Assembly: GCF_036195325.1 (NCBI RefSeq)
Contig: NZ_CP108101.1
Span: 6,076,001 to 6,140,000, forward strand
Direction of reading: 5' to 3'
DNA length: 64,000 nt
Source: Streptomyces sp. NBC_00234
GTDB taxonomy: Bacteria > Actinomycetota > Actinomycetes > Streptomycetales > Streptomycetaceae
In this document: positions 15,043 to 24,713 of the stretch, piece by piece
Layout of the letters: each line of letters starts with the position of its first letter
How positions within the stretch are numbered: the stretch's first letter is position 1
The notes under the pieces: generated by a model
Told to the model about the DNA's origin: nothing
The model's input: the letters and a program-made list of their open reading frames with translations, nothing else
The model's database searches: none
Made by a program: the position numbers and the translations under genes

Positions 15043-17898
15043 ATGCAGCCCACGCCGGAGCAGAGTCCGCATCACGCGTACCCCGACCACTGGGAAGCGG
15101 ACGTGGTCCTCCGCGACGGTGGCACCGCGCGCATCAGGCCGATCACCACGGACGATGCCGAGCGGCTGGTCAGCTTCTACGAGCAGGTCTCCGACGAGTC
15201 GAAGTACTACCGCTTCTTCGCTCCGTACCCGCGCCTCTCCGCCAAGGACGTGCACCGCTTCACCCATCACGACTACGTCGACCGGGTCGGTCTCGCCGTC
15301 ACGACCGGAGGCGAGTTCATCGCCACCGTCCGCTACGACCGGATCGACGCCCGGGGCCGCCCCGCCACCGCCCCCGCCGACGAGGCCGAGGTCGCCTTCC
15401 TCGTCCAGGACGCCCACCAGGGCCGCGGGGTCGCCTCCGCGCTCCTCGAACACATCGCGGCGGTCGCCAGGGAACGGGGCATCCGCAGATTCGCGGCCGA
15501 GGTGCTGCCCGCCAACAACAAGATGATCAAAGTGTTCCGGGACGCCGGCTACACCCAGCAGCGCAGCTTCGAGGACGGCTCCGTCCACCTCACGCTCGAC
15601 CTCGAACCCACCGCCGAATCCCTCGCCGTGCAGCGCGGCCGTGAACAGCGCGCCGAGTCGCGGTCCGTGCAGCGGCTCCTCGCCCCCGGTTCCGTCGCCG
15701 TCGTCGGCACCGGCCGCACCCCCGGCGGGGTCGGCCGCACCGTGCTCCGCAACCTCCTGGCCTCCGGTTACACCGGACGTACGTACGCCGTGAACCGGGC
15801 CTTCGACGCCGGTCAGGCCGAGATCGACGGTGTCCCCGCGCACCGTTCGGTCGGCGAGATCGACGAGCGGGTCGACCTCGCGGTCATCGCCGTGCCCGCC
15901 GACCGGGTGCCCGAGGCCGTCGCGGACTGCGGTGAGCACGGCGTCCAGGGACTCGTCGTCCTCTCCGCCGGATACGCCGAGCGGGGCGCCGAAGGGCGGG
16001 AGCGCCAGCGCGAACTCGTCCGCCAGGCACGCTCGTACGGCATGCGGATCATCGGCCCGAACGCCTTCGGCATCATCAACACCTCCGAAGCCGTCCGGCT
16101 CAACGCCTCACTCGCCCCCGAGTCGCCCGCCCCCGGCCGCATCGGGCTCTTCACCCAGTCGGGCGCGATCGGGATCGCGCTGCTCTCCGGACTCCACCGG
16201 CGCGGCGCCGGGCTGTCCACGTTCATCTCGGCGGGCAACCGGGCCGATATCTCCGGCAACGACTTCCTCCAGTACTGGTACGAGGACCAGGACACCGACG
16301 TGGCCCTTCTCTACCTCGAATCGCTCGGGAACCCGCGCAAGTTCACCCGCCTCGCCCGGCGGACGGCTGCCGTGAAGCCGGTGGTCGTGGTGAAGGGCGC
16401 CCGGCACAGCGGCTCCAACCCGCCGGGCCACGCCGTACCGGTCAGCCGGATTCCCGACGCGACGGTCTCCGCGCTGATGCGGCAGGCGGGCGTGATCCGC
16501 GTCGACACGGTGACCGAGATGGTCGACGCCGGCCTGCTCCTCGCCGGCCAGCCCCTCCCCGAAGGCCCCCGGGTCGCGATCCTCGGCAACTCCGAGTCGC
16601 TCGGACTGCTCACGTACGACGCCTGCCTCGCTGAGGGACTGCGTCCGCGTCCGCCCCGCGACCTGACGACCGCGGCGAGCCCCCAGGACTTCCGCGACGC
16701 GCTGGCCGAGGCGCTCGGCGACGGCACCTGCGACGCGGTGATCGTGACCGCGATCCCGTGGGTGGGGGAGAACGGCGAGGCGGAGACGGGTGACGGCGAA
16801 ACCCTGGCCGCGGCCCTCCGCGAGGCGGCGGCCACGGGTCCCGCCAAGCCCGTCGCGGTGGTCCATGTGGAGATCGGCGGCCTGGCGGAGGCCCTGGCCG
16901 CGGCCTCCGGCACGGTCGCCCCCGCCCGCAGGGCGGCGGCTCCCGCGCGGGACACCACGGTCACGCCGCCCCCCGGCGAGGTGGCACCGAGTCCCTCCGC
17001 GAGCACCCCCGCCCCCGCCCGTCCGGGGCGCATCCCCGCCTACCCGGCCGCCGAGCGGGCCGTCCGGGCCCTCGCCGAGGCGGTCAAGTACGCGCAGTGG
17101 CGCCGCCAGGCGGCCGTCCCCGGCAAGGTGCCCGACTTCGACGACACCGTCGACGAGGCCGGAGCGGCCCGCCTGATCGGCGCGCTGCTCGGCCCCGACC
17201 CCGACCCGCGGGGCCGTCCCCTCACCCACGACGAGGCCCGCGAACTGCTCGGCTCCTACGGCATCACCGTGCGGCCCACGCTCCCCGCCCCCCACGCGGA
17301 GGCGGCGGTCGCCGCCGCCGGGCAGCTCGGCTACCCCGTGGCGCTCAAGACCACCGCCCCCCACCTGCGCCACCGCGCCGACCTCGGAGGCGTACGCCTC
17401 GACCTCGCCAACGAGAACGAGCTGCGGCGCGCGTACGGCGAGCTCACCGAGCTCCTCGGCAAACCGGCCGAGCTCCTGCCGGTCGTGCAGGCCATGGCGC
17501 CGCGTGGGGTCGACACCGTCGTCAGGGCCTCGATCGACGCGGCGGCCGGCGCCGTTCTCTCCTTCGGCCTCGCGGGCGCGCCCTCCGAACTGCTCGGCGA
17601 CACCGCCCACCGGCTCGTGCCGGCCACCGACCGGGACGCCGCCGAGCTGATCCGGTCCATCAAGGCGGCCCCGGTGCTCTTCGGCTGGCGCGGTTCCGCA
17701 CCCGTCGACACCACGGCGCTCGAAGAGCTGCTGCTGAGGGTGTCGCGGCTGGTCGACGACCACCCGGAGGTGGTCTCCGTCGCCCTCGAACCCGTGGTCG
17801 TCGCCACCCTGGGGCTGACCGTTCTCGGAGCGAGCGTCCGGCTCGCCCCGCCCCCCGCCCGTACCGATCTCGGCCCCCGACGGCTCCCCAGCTACTGA
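15043..17898 (+). CDS. GNAT acetyltransferase fused to NDP-forming acyl-CoA ligase (Pat-like)
   Basis: 951 residues from the ATG at 15043. Residues about 15-175 are a GNAT domain (EVAFLVQDAHQGRGVASALLE). The CoA-binding Rossmann domain follows (VAVVGTGRTPGGVGRTVLRNLL, near 225), then the succinyl-CoA-ligase-like flavodoxin segments, and a C-terminal ATP-grasp subdomain (LLGSYGITVRPTLPAP to the end). This is the layout of large Gcn5-type protein acetyltransferases such as Pat, which acetylate lysines, including those of acyl-CoA synthetases, with the GNAT at the N-terminus as I recall for streptomycete enzymes. The ligase phospho-His loop is atypical (see findings), so the ligase part may only sense ligand. 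No ribosome site is visible; TAGGCT 7 nt before the ATG suggests a leaderless transcript. Confidence 0.9.
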   Translation: MQPTPEQSPHHAYPDHWEADVVLRDGGTARIRPITTDDAERLVSFYEQVSDESKYYRFFAPYPRLSAKDVHRFTHHDYVDRVGLAVTTGGEFIATVRYDRIDARGRPATAPADEAEVAFLVQDAHQGRGVASALLEHIAAVARERGIRRFAAEVLPANNKMIKVFRDAGYTQQRSFEDGSVHLTLDLEPTAESLAVQRGREQRAESRSVQRLLAPGSVAVVGTGRTPGGVGRTVLRNLLASGYTGRTYAVNRAFDAGQAEIDGVPAHRSVGEIDERVDLAVIAVPADRVPEAVADCGEHGVQGLVVLSAGYAERGAEGRERQRELVRQARSYGMRIIGPNAFGIINTSEAVRLNASLAPESPAPGRIGLFTQSGAIGIALLSGLHRRGAGLSTFISAGNRADISGNDFLQYWYEDQDTDVALLYLESLGNPRKFTRLARRTAAVKPVVVVKGARHSGSNPPGHAVPVSRIPDATVSALMRQAGVIRVDTVTEMVDAGLLLAGQPLPEGPRVAILGNSESLGLLTYDACLAEGLRPRPPRDLTTAASPQDFRDALAEALGDGTCDAVIVTAIPWVGENGEAETGDGETLAAALREAAATGPAKPVAVVHVEIGGLAEALAAASGTVAPARRAAAPARDTTVTPPPGEVAPSPSASTPAPARPGRIPAYPAAERAVRALAEAVKYAQWRRQAAVPGKVPDFDDTVDEAGAARLIGALLGPDPDPRGRPLTHDEARELLGSYGITVRPTLPAPHAEAAVAAAGQLGYPVALKTTAPHLRHRADLGGVRLDLANENELRRAYGELTELLGKPAELLPVVQAMAPRGVDTVVRASIDAAAGAVLSFGLAGAPSELLGDTAHRLVPATDRDAAELIRSIKAAPVLFGWRGSAPVDTTALEELLLRVSRLVDDHPEVVSVALEPVVVATLGLTVLGASVRLAPPPARTDLGPRRLPSY

Positions 17899-18007
17899 CC
17901 GCCCCCGCTCCCGGCTCCGCCGCTCACCTCCGCGTCCCGCGGGTCCGCCCGCGGGACCTGGCGCACGGCGTGCCCGGGAGGCACCGGGCCCCCGTAGGAT
18001 GGTCCCT

Positions 18008-18604
18008 ATGGCAAAGACCGGTACGACGACCCAGGGGCTGCGCGCGGCGATCGAGCGCAGCGGCTACTACCCGGCCCTCGTGGCCGAGGCGGTGGAGGCC
18101 GCCGTCGGCGGGGAGCCGGTCGCTTCGTACCTGGTGCACCAGGAGACCACCTTCGACTCCAACGAGGTGCGCCGCCATGTCACGGTGCTCGTCCTGACGG
18201 ACAACCGGTTCATCGTCAGCCACACCGACGAGCAGACCGCCGACACGGATTCCCCCACGCCGTTCGCCACCACCTCCACCGAGTCGGTCAAGCTCGACCG
18301 GATCTCCTCCGTCGTGCTCAGCCGCGTCGTGGCCAACCCGGAGAAGTACGTACCGGGGACCCTGCCCCGCGAGGTCGTCCTCACCATCGGCTGGGGCGCC
18401 GTCTCTCGTATCGACCTGGAGCCCGCGGCCTGTGGCGACCCCAACTGCGAGGCCGACCACGGCTACACCGGCAGCTCCACCGCCGACGACCTGAGCCTGC
18501 GGGTCAGCGAGGCCGGTGACGGCCCGGAGACCGTGCGCGAGACGCTCGCCTTCGCCCAGGCGCTCTCCGAGGCCACGGCCGCGACCGCGGCGACCGGCCG
18601 CTGA
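18008..18604 (+). CDS. DUF5998 family protein
   Basis: 198 residues starting MAKTGTTTQGLRAAIERSGYYPALV. The sequence is soluble and acidic, with no signal peptide or membrane segment, and contains a Cys-rich spot (ACGDPNCEADHGYTG) that could bind metal. It matches the family known as DUF5998, conserved in actinobacteria and of unknown function. TAGGAT at 17995-18000 lies 7 nt before the ATG, pointing to a leaderless transcript. The stop overlaps the start of the next gene (TGATG), so it is translationally coupled to the phosphodiesterase. Confidence 0.85.
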   Translation: MAKTGTTTQGLRAAIERSGYYPALVAEAVEAAVGGEPVASYLVHQETTFDSNEVRRHVTVLVLTDNRFIVSHTDEQTADTDSPTPFATTSTESVKLDRISSVVLSRVVANPEKYVPGTLPREVVLTIGWGAVSRIDLEPAACGDPNCEADHGYTGSSTADDLSLRVSEAGDGPETVRETLAFAQALSEATAATAATGR

Positions 18605-19791
18605 TGGTCCAGCCCGCCTGGCAGGACCCCGTTCTGCTCCCTCTCGACACCGCTCCGGTCCCCGAGTACGGGAGCGGTTCGCTGTCCGACCTGCTGCCGA
18701 CGCTCGTCGCCGGCCAGGGCGTACCGGGTTTCGAGGCCACGATCCCGGAGCTTGCCCCGGCCGACCGGAACTGCGTCTTCCTGATCGACGGGCTCGGCTG
18801 GGAGCAGATCAAGGACCACCCCGACGAGGCTCCCTTCCTGTACTCGCTGCTGCCGTCCTCGCGCGGCGGCACGGGCCGCCCGCTCACGGCGGGCTTCCCG
18901 TCCACCACGGCGACCTCCCTCGCCTCGGTCGGTACGGGGCTGCCGCCCGGGGAGCACGGCCTTCCCGGCTACACGGTCCGTAATCCGCAGACCGGCGAGC
19001 TGATGAACCAGCTCCGCTGGCGCCCCTGGACCGAGCCGAAGATCTGGCAGCCGAACCCCACCGTCTTCAGGCTCGCCGACGCGGCGGGCGTGCGCACCGC
19101 GCAGGTGTCGGCCCCCACCTTCGAGCAGACCCCGCTCACCAAGGTCGCGCTCAGCGGCGGCTCCTTCCTCGGCCGACTCTCCGGCGAGGAACGGATGGAC
19201 GTCGCCGCCGAACGGCTGGCCGCGGGTGACCGCTCCCTCGTCTACACGTACTACAGCGAGGTCGACGGCAAGGGGCACCGCTTCGGCGTCGACTCCGACG
19301 CCTGGCGCGGCCAGCTGATGTACGTCGACGGGCTCGCCCGACGCCTGGCGGAACAGCTCCCGCCCCGCTCGGCGCTGTACATCACGGCCGACCACGGCAT
19401 GATCGACATCCCCTTCGACGAGCAGTCCCGGATCGACTTCGACGAGGACTGGGAGCTGCGCGCGGGAGTGGCCCTGCTCGGCGGCGAGGGCCGCGCCCGC
19501 CATGTGTACGCGGTCCCCGGCGCGCAGGCCGACGTGTTGACCGTCTGGCGCGAGGTGCTCGGCGAGCAGTTCTGGGTGGCGAGCCGGGACGAGGCCATAG
19601 CGGCCGGCTGGTTCGGCCCCCGGATCGACGAGCGGGTGTACGGCAGGATCGGCGACGTGGTCGCCGCCGCCCACGACGACGTGGTAATCACCGCCTCCGT
19701 CCAGGAGCCGCACGAGTCCGCGATGGTGGGCATGCACGGCTCGATGACCCCCGTCGAACAGCTCGTCCCGCTTCTCGAAGTACGCTCCTGA
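18604..19791 (+). CDS. Alkaline phosphatase-superfamily nucleotide pyrophosphatase/phosphodiesterase
   Basis: 395 residues. Metal ligands and nucleophile fit the type I phosphodiesterase/nucleotide pyrophosphatase family: FLIDGLGWEQI near residue 60, the nucleophile region GFPSTTATSLASVGTG, YSEVDGKGHRFG, TADHGMIDI and GMHGSMTPVEQ. It has no obvious signal peptide, so it probably acts in the cytoplasm on a phosphodiester or pyrophosphate substrate. It overlaps DUF5998 by one base and is followed 49 bp later by thymidine kinase, suggesting a short operon that may touch nucleotide metabolism. Confidence 0.88.
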   Translation: MVQPAWQDPVLLPLDTAPVPEYGSGSLSDLLPTLVAGQGVPGFEATIPELAPADRNCVFLIDGLGWEQIKDHPDEAPFLYSLLPSSRGGTGRPLTAGFPSTTATSLASVGTGLPPGEHGLPGYTVRNPQTGELMNQLRWRPWTEPKIWQPNPTVFRLADAAGVRTAQVSAPTFEQTPLTKVALSGGSFLGRLSGEERMDVAAERLAAGDRSLVYTYYSEVDGKGHRFGVDSDAWRGQLMYVDGLARRLAEQLPPRSALYITADHGMIDIPFDEQSRIDFDEDWELRAGVALLGGEGRARHVYAVPGAQADVLTVWREVLGEQFWVASRDEAIAAGWFGPRIDERVYGRIGDVVAAAHDDVVITASVQEPHESAMVGMHGSMTPVEQLVPLLEVRS

Positions 19792-19840
19792 TCCTGCGTC
19801 ACCCACCACCACGCCCCGCCCGAAAGGTGCTCAACCCCTC

Positions 19841-20491
19841 ATGCCCGAGCTTGTGTTCTTCTCCGGAACGATGGACTGCGGAAAGAGCACCCTGGCGCTG
19901 CAGATTGCGCACAACCGGTCCGCGAGGGGACTGCAGGGTCTGAACTTCACCAGGGACGACCGTGCGGGGGAGGGGAAGCTGTCGTCCCGGCTCGGCCTGG
20001 TGACGGAGGCGGTCGAGGCGGTGGCGGGGATGAACCTGTACGCCTATGTCGTCGACCGGGTGTCTCAGGGTGGCAGGGTCGACTACCTGATCGTGGACGA
20101 GGCGCAGTTCCTGGAGCCGGTCCAGATCGACCAACTGGCGCGGGTCGTGGACGACTTGGACCTGGATGTCTTTGCCTTCGGCATCACCACCGACTTCCGC
20201 ACGAAGCTCTTCCCCGGCTCGCGGCGGCTGTTCGAGCTGGCGGACCGCGTGGAGACGCTGCAGGTGGAAGCGTTGTGCTGGTGCGGGGCGCGTGCCACGC
20301 ACAATGCCCGCACGGTGGGCGGCGAGATGGTGATGGAAGGTGAGCAGGTCGTTGTCGGTGATGTGAGCAGCCCCGCTGCGGAGGTCGGCTACGAGGTGCT
20401 GTGCCGGCGTCACCATCGTCGCCGTATGACGAGCGGTTCCGTCCGCGCCGGCGCGCTCTCGCCGGACGTCCTGCCGGTGGGCTCCGACTGA
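19841..20491 (+). CDS. tdk: Thymidine kinase
   Basis: 216 residues, type II (TK1-like). The P-loop is GTMDCGKST, the Mg/base motif IVDEAQFLEP, and a zinc site is formed by CWCGARATHN and a later Cys/His pair (CRRHHRRR). It phosphorylates thymidine to dTMP in the pyrimidine salvage pathway. The upstream phosphodiesterase may share its transcript. A strong hairpin at 20624-20653 separates it from the convergent protease gene. Confidence 0.95.
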   Translation: MPELVFFSGTMDCGKSTLALQIAHNRSARGLQGLNFTRDDRAGEGKLSSRLGLVTEAVEAVAGMNLYAYVVDRVSQGGRVDYLIVDEAQFLEPVQIDQLARVVDDLDLDVFAFGITTDFRTKLFPGSRRLFELADRVETLQVEALCWCGARATHNARTVGGEMVMEGEQVVVGDVSSPAAEVGYEVLCRRHHRRRMTSGSVRAGALSPDVLPVGSD

Positions 20492-20623
20492 GGTCGTCGG
20501 CTCAACGGGCCGTGGTTCCGGCCCCGGACCAAGCCGCGCGAGATCACCCGGGATCAAGGCTCGGGGACGGGCCGCCGTCACGAGTTCACCGTCGCCACCG
20601 ACGTCCCGGTCCGCTGACGCAGA

Positions 20624-20653
20624 GCGCTCGGCCGGGAACCCCCGGCCGAGCGC
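20624..20653. terminator. Bidirectional hairpin between tdk and the S8 protease
   Basis: A perfect 13-bp stem GCGCTCGGCCGGG (20624-20636) with CCCGGCCGAGCGC (20641-20653) encloses a 4-nt loop. It lies between two convergent genes and would serve both. The rest of 20492-20730 shows nothing coding. Confidence 0.8.
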
Positions 20654-20730
20654 CTGTGCGAACTGCTCCCTGATCAACACGAACACGTTGGTGCGGCGAC
20701 CCCTGGGGACCGCCGTGTGTGCTCGCAGGG

Positions 20731-23700
20731 TCAGTCCAGGGCGTACGCCCGCTTGATGGTCTGCGTCGTGCGGTTGCCCGCGTCGTCCCACACCTCGACG
20801 CGCAGGGCGACGAAGCCGTTGGTCGCCGCACGGCTCGGGTGGCGGACGCTCACGCGGTGGCTCCCGTCGTCGCCGACCCGTACATCGGCGTCACGCCAGG
20901 TGGCGCCGTCGTCGTAGGAGACGGAGACCTCGGCCCCGGTGATGTCCTTGTCCCCGGTGTATCCGGCCTGGCGGGAGGTGGTGAGCGTGAATCCGAACCG
21001 CTCGCCCGCCTCGGCCCGGTTGAGCGCGTCCACCGGCACGTCGAAGCCGGTGAGGATCACCGGCAGGACCGAGCAGTCCGTCGGGTCCCCGTACGCTGCG
21101 CGGCACTCCTCGGACTGGACACCCTTCGGCCCGGCCGAGCGGAACGTCCAGGCCGTCTTCTGCTCCGTGCCGAGCTGGACGCCGGTGCCCAGGGCCCGGG
21201 TGACGTCGTACTCCATCCGGTAGGTGGCCTCTTCGGGAACCAGCAGCTCGGCCAGGTTGTTGATCTTCGTGTCGTTGCGGTAGTAGCGGGCGGCCATCGC
21301 CGACGCGCCGTACATGCCCCAGTGCGATGACTCGGAGTCTCCGGCCGTCGTGTACGCGAAGGTGATCCGCTCCGGGGTGCGGCAGAACGCGCACGCCGTG
21401 AGCTGCGGCGTCGCGGCGTGCACGGGCCCGCGGTACCAGTCCCGCTCGCGCTCCTGACCGGCCGTGAAGGAGGCGACGGACTCCCGCATCTCGGTGCCCG
21501 GCCGACCGGAGTGGACGGACTGCTGGTACGTCATGTCGGGGGCGTACACGTATTCCTGCCGGGTGGCGGGGGCGTGGACGTATGCCTTGGTGCGGAAGGC
21601 GTAGCCGCCCCAGGGGTGCCAGGCGCTCATCGTCTCGTTGGCGAGGCGCGGTTCGAGGTCGCTGTAGAAGTGGTTCTCCGTGACGGCGTACTGCCTCTTG
21701 TAGGTGGTCATGACGGGCTCGGCGGGCAGGGCGCCCTGGAAGGCGAGGGGGACGAGGTAGGTGAAGCGGCTCTCGGCGCGCGTGTCCACCTCCACCGTGA
21801 CGGGCCCGCCGGTCAGTTCGCGCAGCAGCCGTTGGCTGGAGCCTTGGGTGGTCGCGAAGACGGGGACCCTGCGGCCCTCAATATCCGTGATCGCTCCGGA
21901 ACCCGCTTCGGGACGGGCGATCAGCACACCGGCCGCACCCTTGGCCACCGCCGTGTCGACGAGCTGCGACACGTCGACGGCCATGGTGGTGATCACGGCC
22001 AGCCGGCCGCGCACGTCGCGGCCGGAGTAGTCGGCGTCCGAACCGCCGCCGACCAGCACCGACTTGAGGTGCTGCGACGTGCTCTTCCGCATGCCGAGCG
22101 CCGGGGTGACGATGTCGAGGCGGTCCGTGCCCGGCAGGTCTGCCTCGGCGGTGACCAGCGGGTCACGGAGTCCGGTGTCCCTCGCGAAGGTGAGCGTGCC
22201 CGTCTCGGCCGTCGACTGCGACGGGATGACGCCCTCGGTGACGACGCGGTCGCCGGCGAGGCCGTAACTGGTCAGCGAGCCGACGTAGTTGCCCGGGCGG
22301 GTGCGCGTCAGCGACGTCGCGTACCAGGAGTCGGCCGTCGGCCGCTTCTCGTCGGCCACCTGCGCCCGCACGTCGACGGCCTTGCGGGCGTCGATGCTGA
22401 CCTCCATGTCCTTGGCCAGGTCGATCTCGGGCTCGGCGTAGAAGTCGGAGGAGGACTCCGTGCCGTTCACGTCCGTGCGGAGCCGGGCGATCACCGAGTA
22501 GCGGCCCTTGGGCACGGTGACGGAGTACGAGTCCTGGTTCTGCAGGGTCGCGCTGCGGAACACGACGGCGTCCGTGACCATGTCGAAGACCTGGATCATC
22601 GCCAGTGCGGGCGCCTTGCCGTTGCGGTCGGTCAGGTGCACCGTGACATCGGCCTGCGGGGCCCACCTGATGTAGCCGACCGCCGTGACGAGCCGTGCGC
22701 CGTCGGCGGTGGCGTGCACGAAGCCGCTGTGGTAGCTGTACGCGCCGAGGTACTGGTCGACGGAGAGGGTCACGTCGGCGCTGCCGTGCGCGGGCACGGT
22801 GACGGTGCTGGACGAGAGGCGGACCTCGTCCTCGACCGTGTCGACACCACGGTCCATGTCGAGCGCGAGGGAGAGCGTGACGTCCTTGTCGCCGATGTTG
22901 GTGTACGTGATGGTGCGGTTGAGGGGATCCGTCGGAGTGTCGGAGGCGATGAACGTCCCGAAGTCGGCCTTGGCGCTGGCGAAGACCGTGGACTTGATGC
23001 CGTTGGTGAGGTCGACGCGGCCCGCGCCCACTTCGAAGGGGGTGACCACGGGCAGGTTCTTCGCGGTGCTGGCCAGGGCGTTCTTGAGCTGCTCGCCGGT
23101 CATGTCCGGGTGCATCTGCGCCATGATCGCGGCGGCGCCCGCGACATGCGGAGTCGCCATCGAGGTGCCGCTGAGCGCGGTGTAGTTGTCGTCGACGGGA
23201 GTGCCCAGGCCGGTGCCGGCGGCGCGCGCGGCGACGATACCGACGCCCGGCGCGGAGATCTCGGGCTTCAGCGACCCGCCGTTGTTGCCGGGCCCCCGGC
23301 TGGAGAACGGCGCCACCTTGTCGTCGCTGTCGACGGCTCCGACGGTCAGCGCCCTGGCAGCGAGGCCGGGCGATCCGACCGTGCCGGCGGCGGGTCCCGC
23401 GTTTCCGGCGGCGATGACGAACAGGGTGCCGTACTGCTCACTGAGCCGGTTGACGGCCTGGCTCAGGACGTCGTTGGGGGTGCCCTGGCCGCCGAGGCTC
23501 ATGCTGATGACGTCGGCGCCCTGCGCGGCGGCCCACTCCATACCGGCGAGCACCCAAGAGGAGTCACCGGAACCGGTGTTGCTGAGGACCTTCCCGACCA
23601 GCAGGTCGGCGCCGGGTGCGACACCCTTGCGGAGGCCGCCGGACGCGGCGCCCGAGCCGGCGATGGTCGACGCGACGTGTGTGCCGTGCCCCTGCTTGTC

Positions 23701-24519
23701 CGTGACCGCCTCGGCCGGCACGAAGCTCTCCGAGGCCGAGATCCTGCCGGCCAGGTCGGGGTGGTTGAGGTCGGCCCCGGTGTCGAGGACGGCGACCTTC
23801 ACGCCCTTGCCGTCGTATCCGGCCGCCCAGGCGTCGGGTGCGCCGATCTGCGGCACGCTCTTTTCGAGGAGTGGCTCGACCTGCTGGTCGAGCCACACCT
23901 TCTTGATCTCGCGGGCGGCCTTCGCGGGCCGGTCGTCGCCGGTACCGAGGGCGTCGAAGAACTCGTCCGTGTCCTTCTTGCCGAGCGAGGTGGCCGCCGC
24001 GTCGATGGACGTCAGGGGGCGCGCGCTCGCGTCGGCGAGGGTCTCGGTCCGTGTGTCGAGCGTACGGGCGGAGGGCTCGTCCTTGTAGCTGACGATGACG
24101 GGGATGGTGGCGCGGTGGGCGTCGTCGTATCCGGCGGCTATCAGCCCGGTGACGTTGAAGAGTTCACGGTCGAGCATGCCGGAGGCGATGCCGCCGAGCG
24201 CGCTGTCCGGGTAGACGTACACGTCGCCGTCCGGCGTCGTCTCGCTCTGGAACGACGTGGCCGGCCGGTCCCCGTGGGTGGCCGTCACCGACGTACGGCC
24301 GCCCGCCGTGGTGACGTTGACGGTGTCGCCCGTGAGCAGGGTGACGGCAGCCGTGGTCGACCGGGCGGCAGTGGCGGGCTTTCGGGCCGCGTCGTCGGCA
24401 CGCCCCGTCGACTCGGCCGCGGCGGGTGTCACCGGGCTGATCGCCGAGACCACGATCGTGGCGGCGACCGCGGCACTGCCGAGCGCCGTGCGCACCGGTC
24501 TTCTCCGTGTTGCTTGCAT
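20731..24519 (-). CDS. Secreted subtilisin-family (S8) serine protease
   Basis: 1262 residues from the ATG at 24519, preceded by GGAGAG. A signal peptide with basic start (MQATRRRPVRTALGS) and an AAA cleavage region near 35 indicates export. The catalytic triad is complete: Asp246 (VAVLDTGAD), His278 (GHGTHVAS) and Ser453 (ALSGTSMATPH). A pro-region precedes the peptidase domain. The long C-terminal part (about 480-1262) is beta-rich and includes a protease-associated-like insert (residues about 820-900, GVLIARPEAGSG). This is a typical large streptomycete extracellular protease for nutrient acquisition. It lies downstream of the VOC gene on the same strand, but 194 bp apart with direct repeats between them. 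Confidence 0.94.
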   Translation of the reverse strand: MQATRRRPVRTALGSAAVAATIVVSAISPVTPAAAESTGRADDAARKPATAARSTTAAVTLLTGDTVNVTTAGGRTSVTATHGDRPATSFQSETTPDGDVYVYPDSALGGIASGMLDRELFNVTGLIAAGYDDAHRATIPVIVSYKDEPSARTLDTRTETLADASARPLTSIDAAATSLGKKDTDEFFDALGTGDDRPAKAAREIKKVWLDQQVEPLLEKSVPQIGAPDAWAAGYDGKGVKVAVLDTGADLNHPDLAGRISASESFVPAEAVTDKQGHGTHVASTIAGSGAASGGLRKGVAPGADLLVGKVLSNTGSGDSSWVLAGMEWAAAQGADVISMSLGGQGTPNDVLSQAVNRLSEQYGTLFVIAAGNAGPAAGTVGSPGLAARALTVGAVDSDDKVAPFSSRGPGNNGGSLKPEISAPGVGIVAARAAGTGLGTPVDDNYTALSGTSMATPHVAGAAAIMAQMHPDMTGEQLKNALASTAKNLPVVTPFEVGAGRVDLTNGIKSTVFASAKADFGTFIASDTPTDPLNRTITYTNIGDKDVTLSLALDMDRGVDTVEDEVRLSSSTVTVPAHGSADVTLSVDQYLGAYSYHSGFVHATADGARLVTAVGYIRWAPQADVTVHLTDRNGKAPALAMIQVFDMVTDAVVFRSATLQNQDSYSVTVPKGRYSVIARLRTDVNGTESSSDFYAEPEIDLAKDMEVSIDARKAVDVRAQVADEKRPTADSWYATSLTRTRPGNYVGSLTSYGLAGDRVVTEGVIPSQSTAETGTLTFARDTGLRDPLVTAEADLPGTDRLDIVTPALGMRKSTSQHLKSVLVGGGSDADYSGRDVRGRLAVITTMAVDVSQLVDTAVAKGAAGVLIARPEAGSGAITDIEGRRVPVFATTQGSSQRLLRELTGGPVTVEVDTRAESRFTYLVPLAFQGALPAEPVMTTYKRQYAVTENHFYSDLEPRLANETMSAWHPWGGYAFRTKAYVHAPATRQEYVYAPDMTYQQSVHSGRPGTEMRESVASFTAGQERERDWYRGPVHAATPQLTACAFCRTPERITFAYTTAGDSESSHWGMYGASAMAARYYRNDTKINNLAELLVPEEATYRMEYDVTRALGTGVQLGTEQKTAWTFRSAGPKGVQSEECRAAYGDPTDCSVLPVILTGFDVPVDALNRAEAGERFGFTLTTSRQAGYTGDKDITGAEVSVSYDDGATWRDADVRVGDDGSHRVSVRHPSRAATNGFVALRVEVWDDAGNRTTQTIKRAYALD

Positions 24520-24600
24520 GATGGGTTTCTCTCCGGTTCCGTTGCAGTCGTGACGGATGCTTGCGCATGTCACGGCCACTGGCGACGGATCCGGGTGGCG

Positions 24601-24642
24601 TGCCTGCGTCAATGGCGCACACACGCCGCGCTGCCTGCGTCA
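24601..24642. repeat. Pair of direct repeats upstream of the S8 protease
   Basis: TGCCTGCGTCA occurs at 24601-24611 and again at 24632-24642, exactly 31 bp (about three helical turns) apart, 80-120 bp upstream of the protease start. Such phased repeats often mark a regulator site. Confidence 0.45.
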
Positions 24643-24713
24643 GGGCTCCGGTGCGACCGCGCTCCGGGGCACACCTCACCCCGTCGCGGCCTCGAACAGC
24701 CGGCCGGACCGGC

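Noticed and set aside
13726..17898. A biosynthetic gene cluster around the ligase/acetyltransferase fusion
   Set aside because: No synthase, carrier protein or tailoring genes are present, and the neighbours are housekeeping genes.
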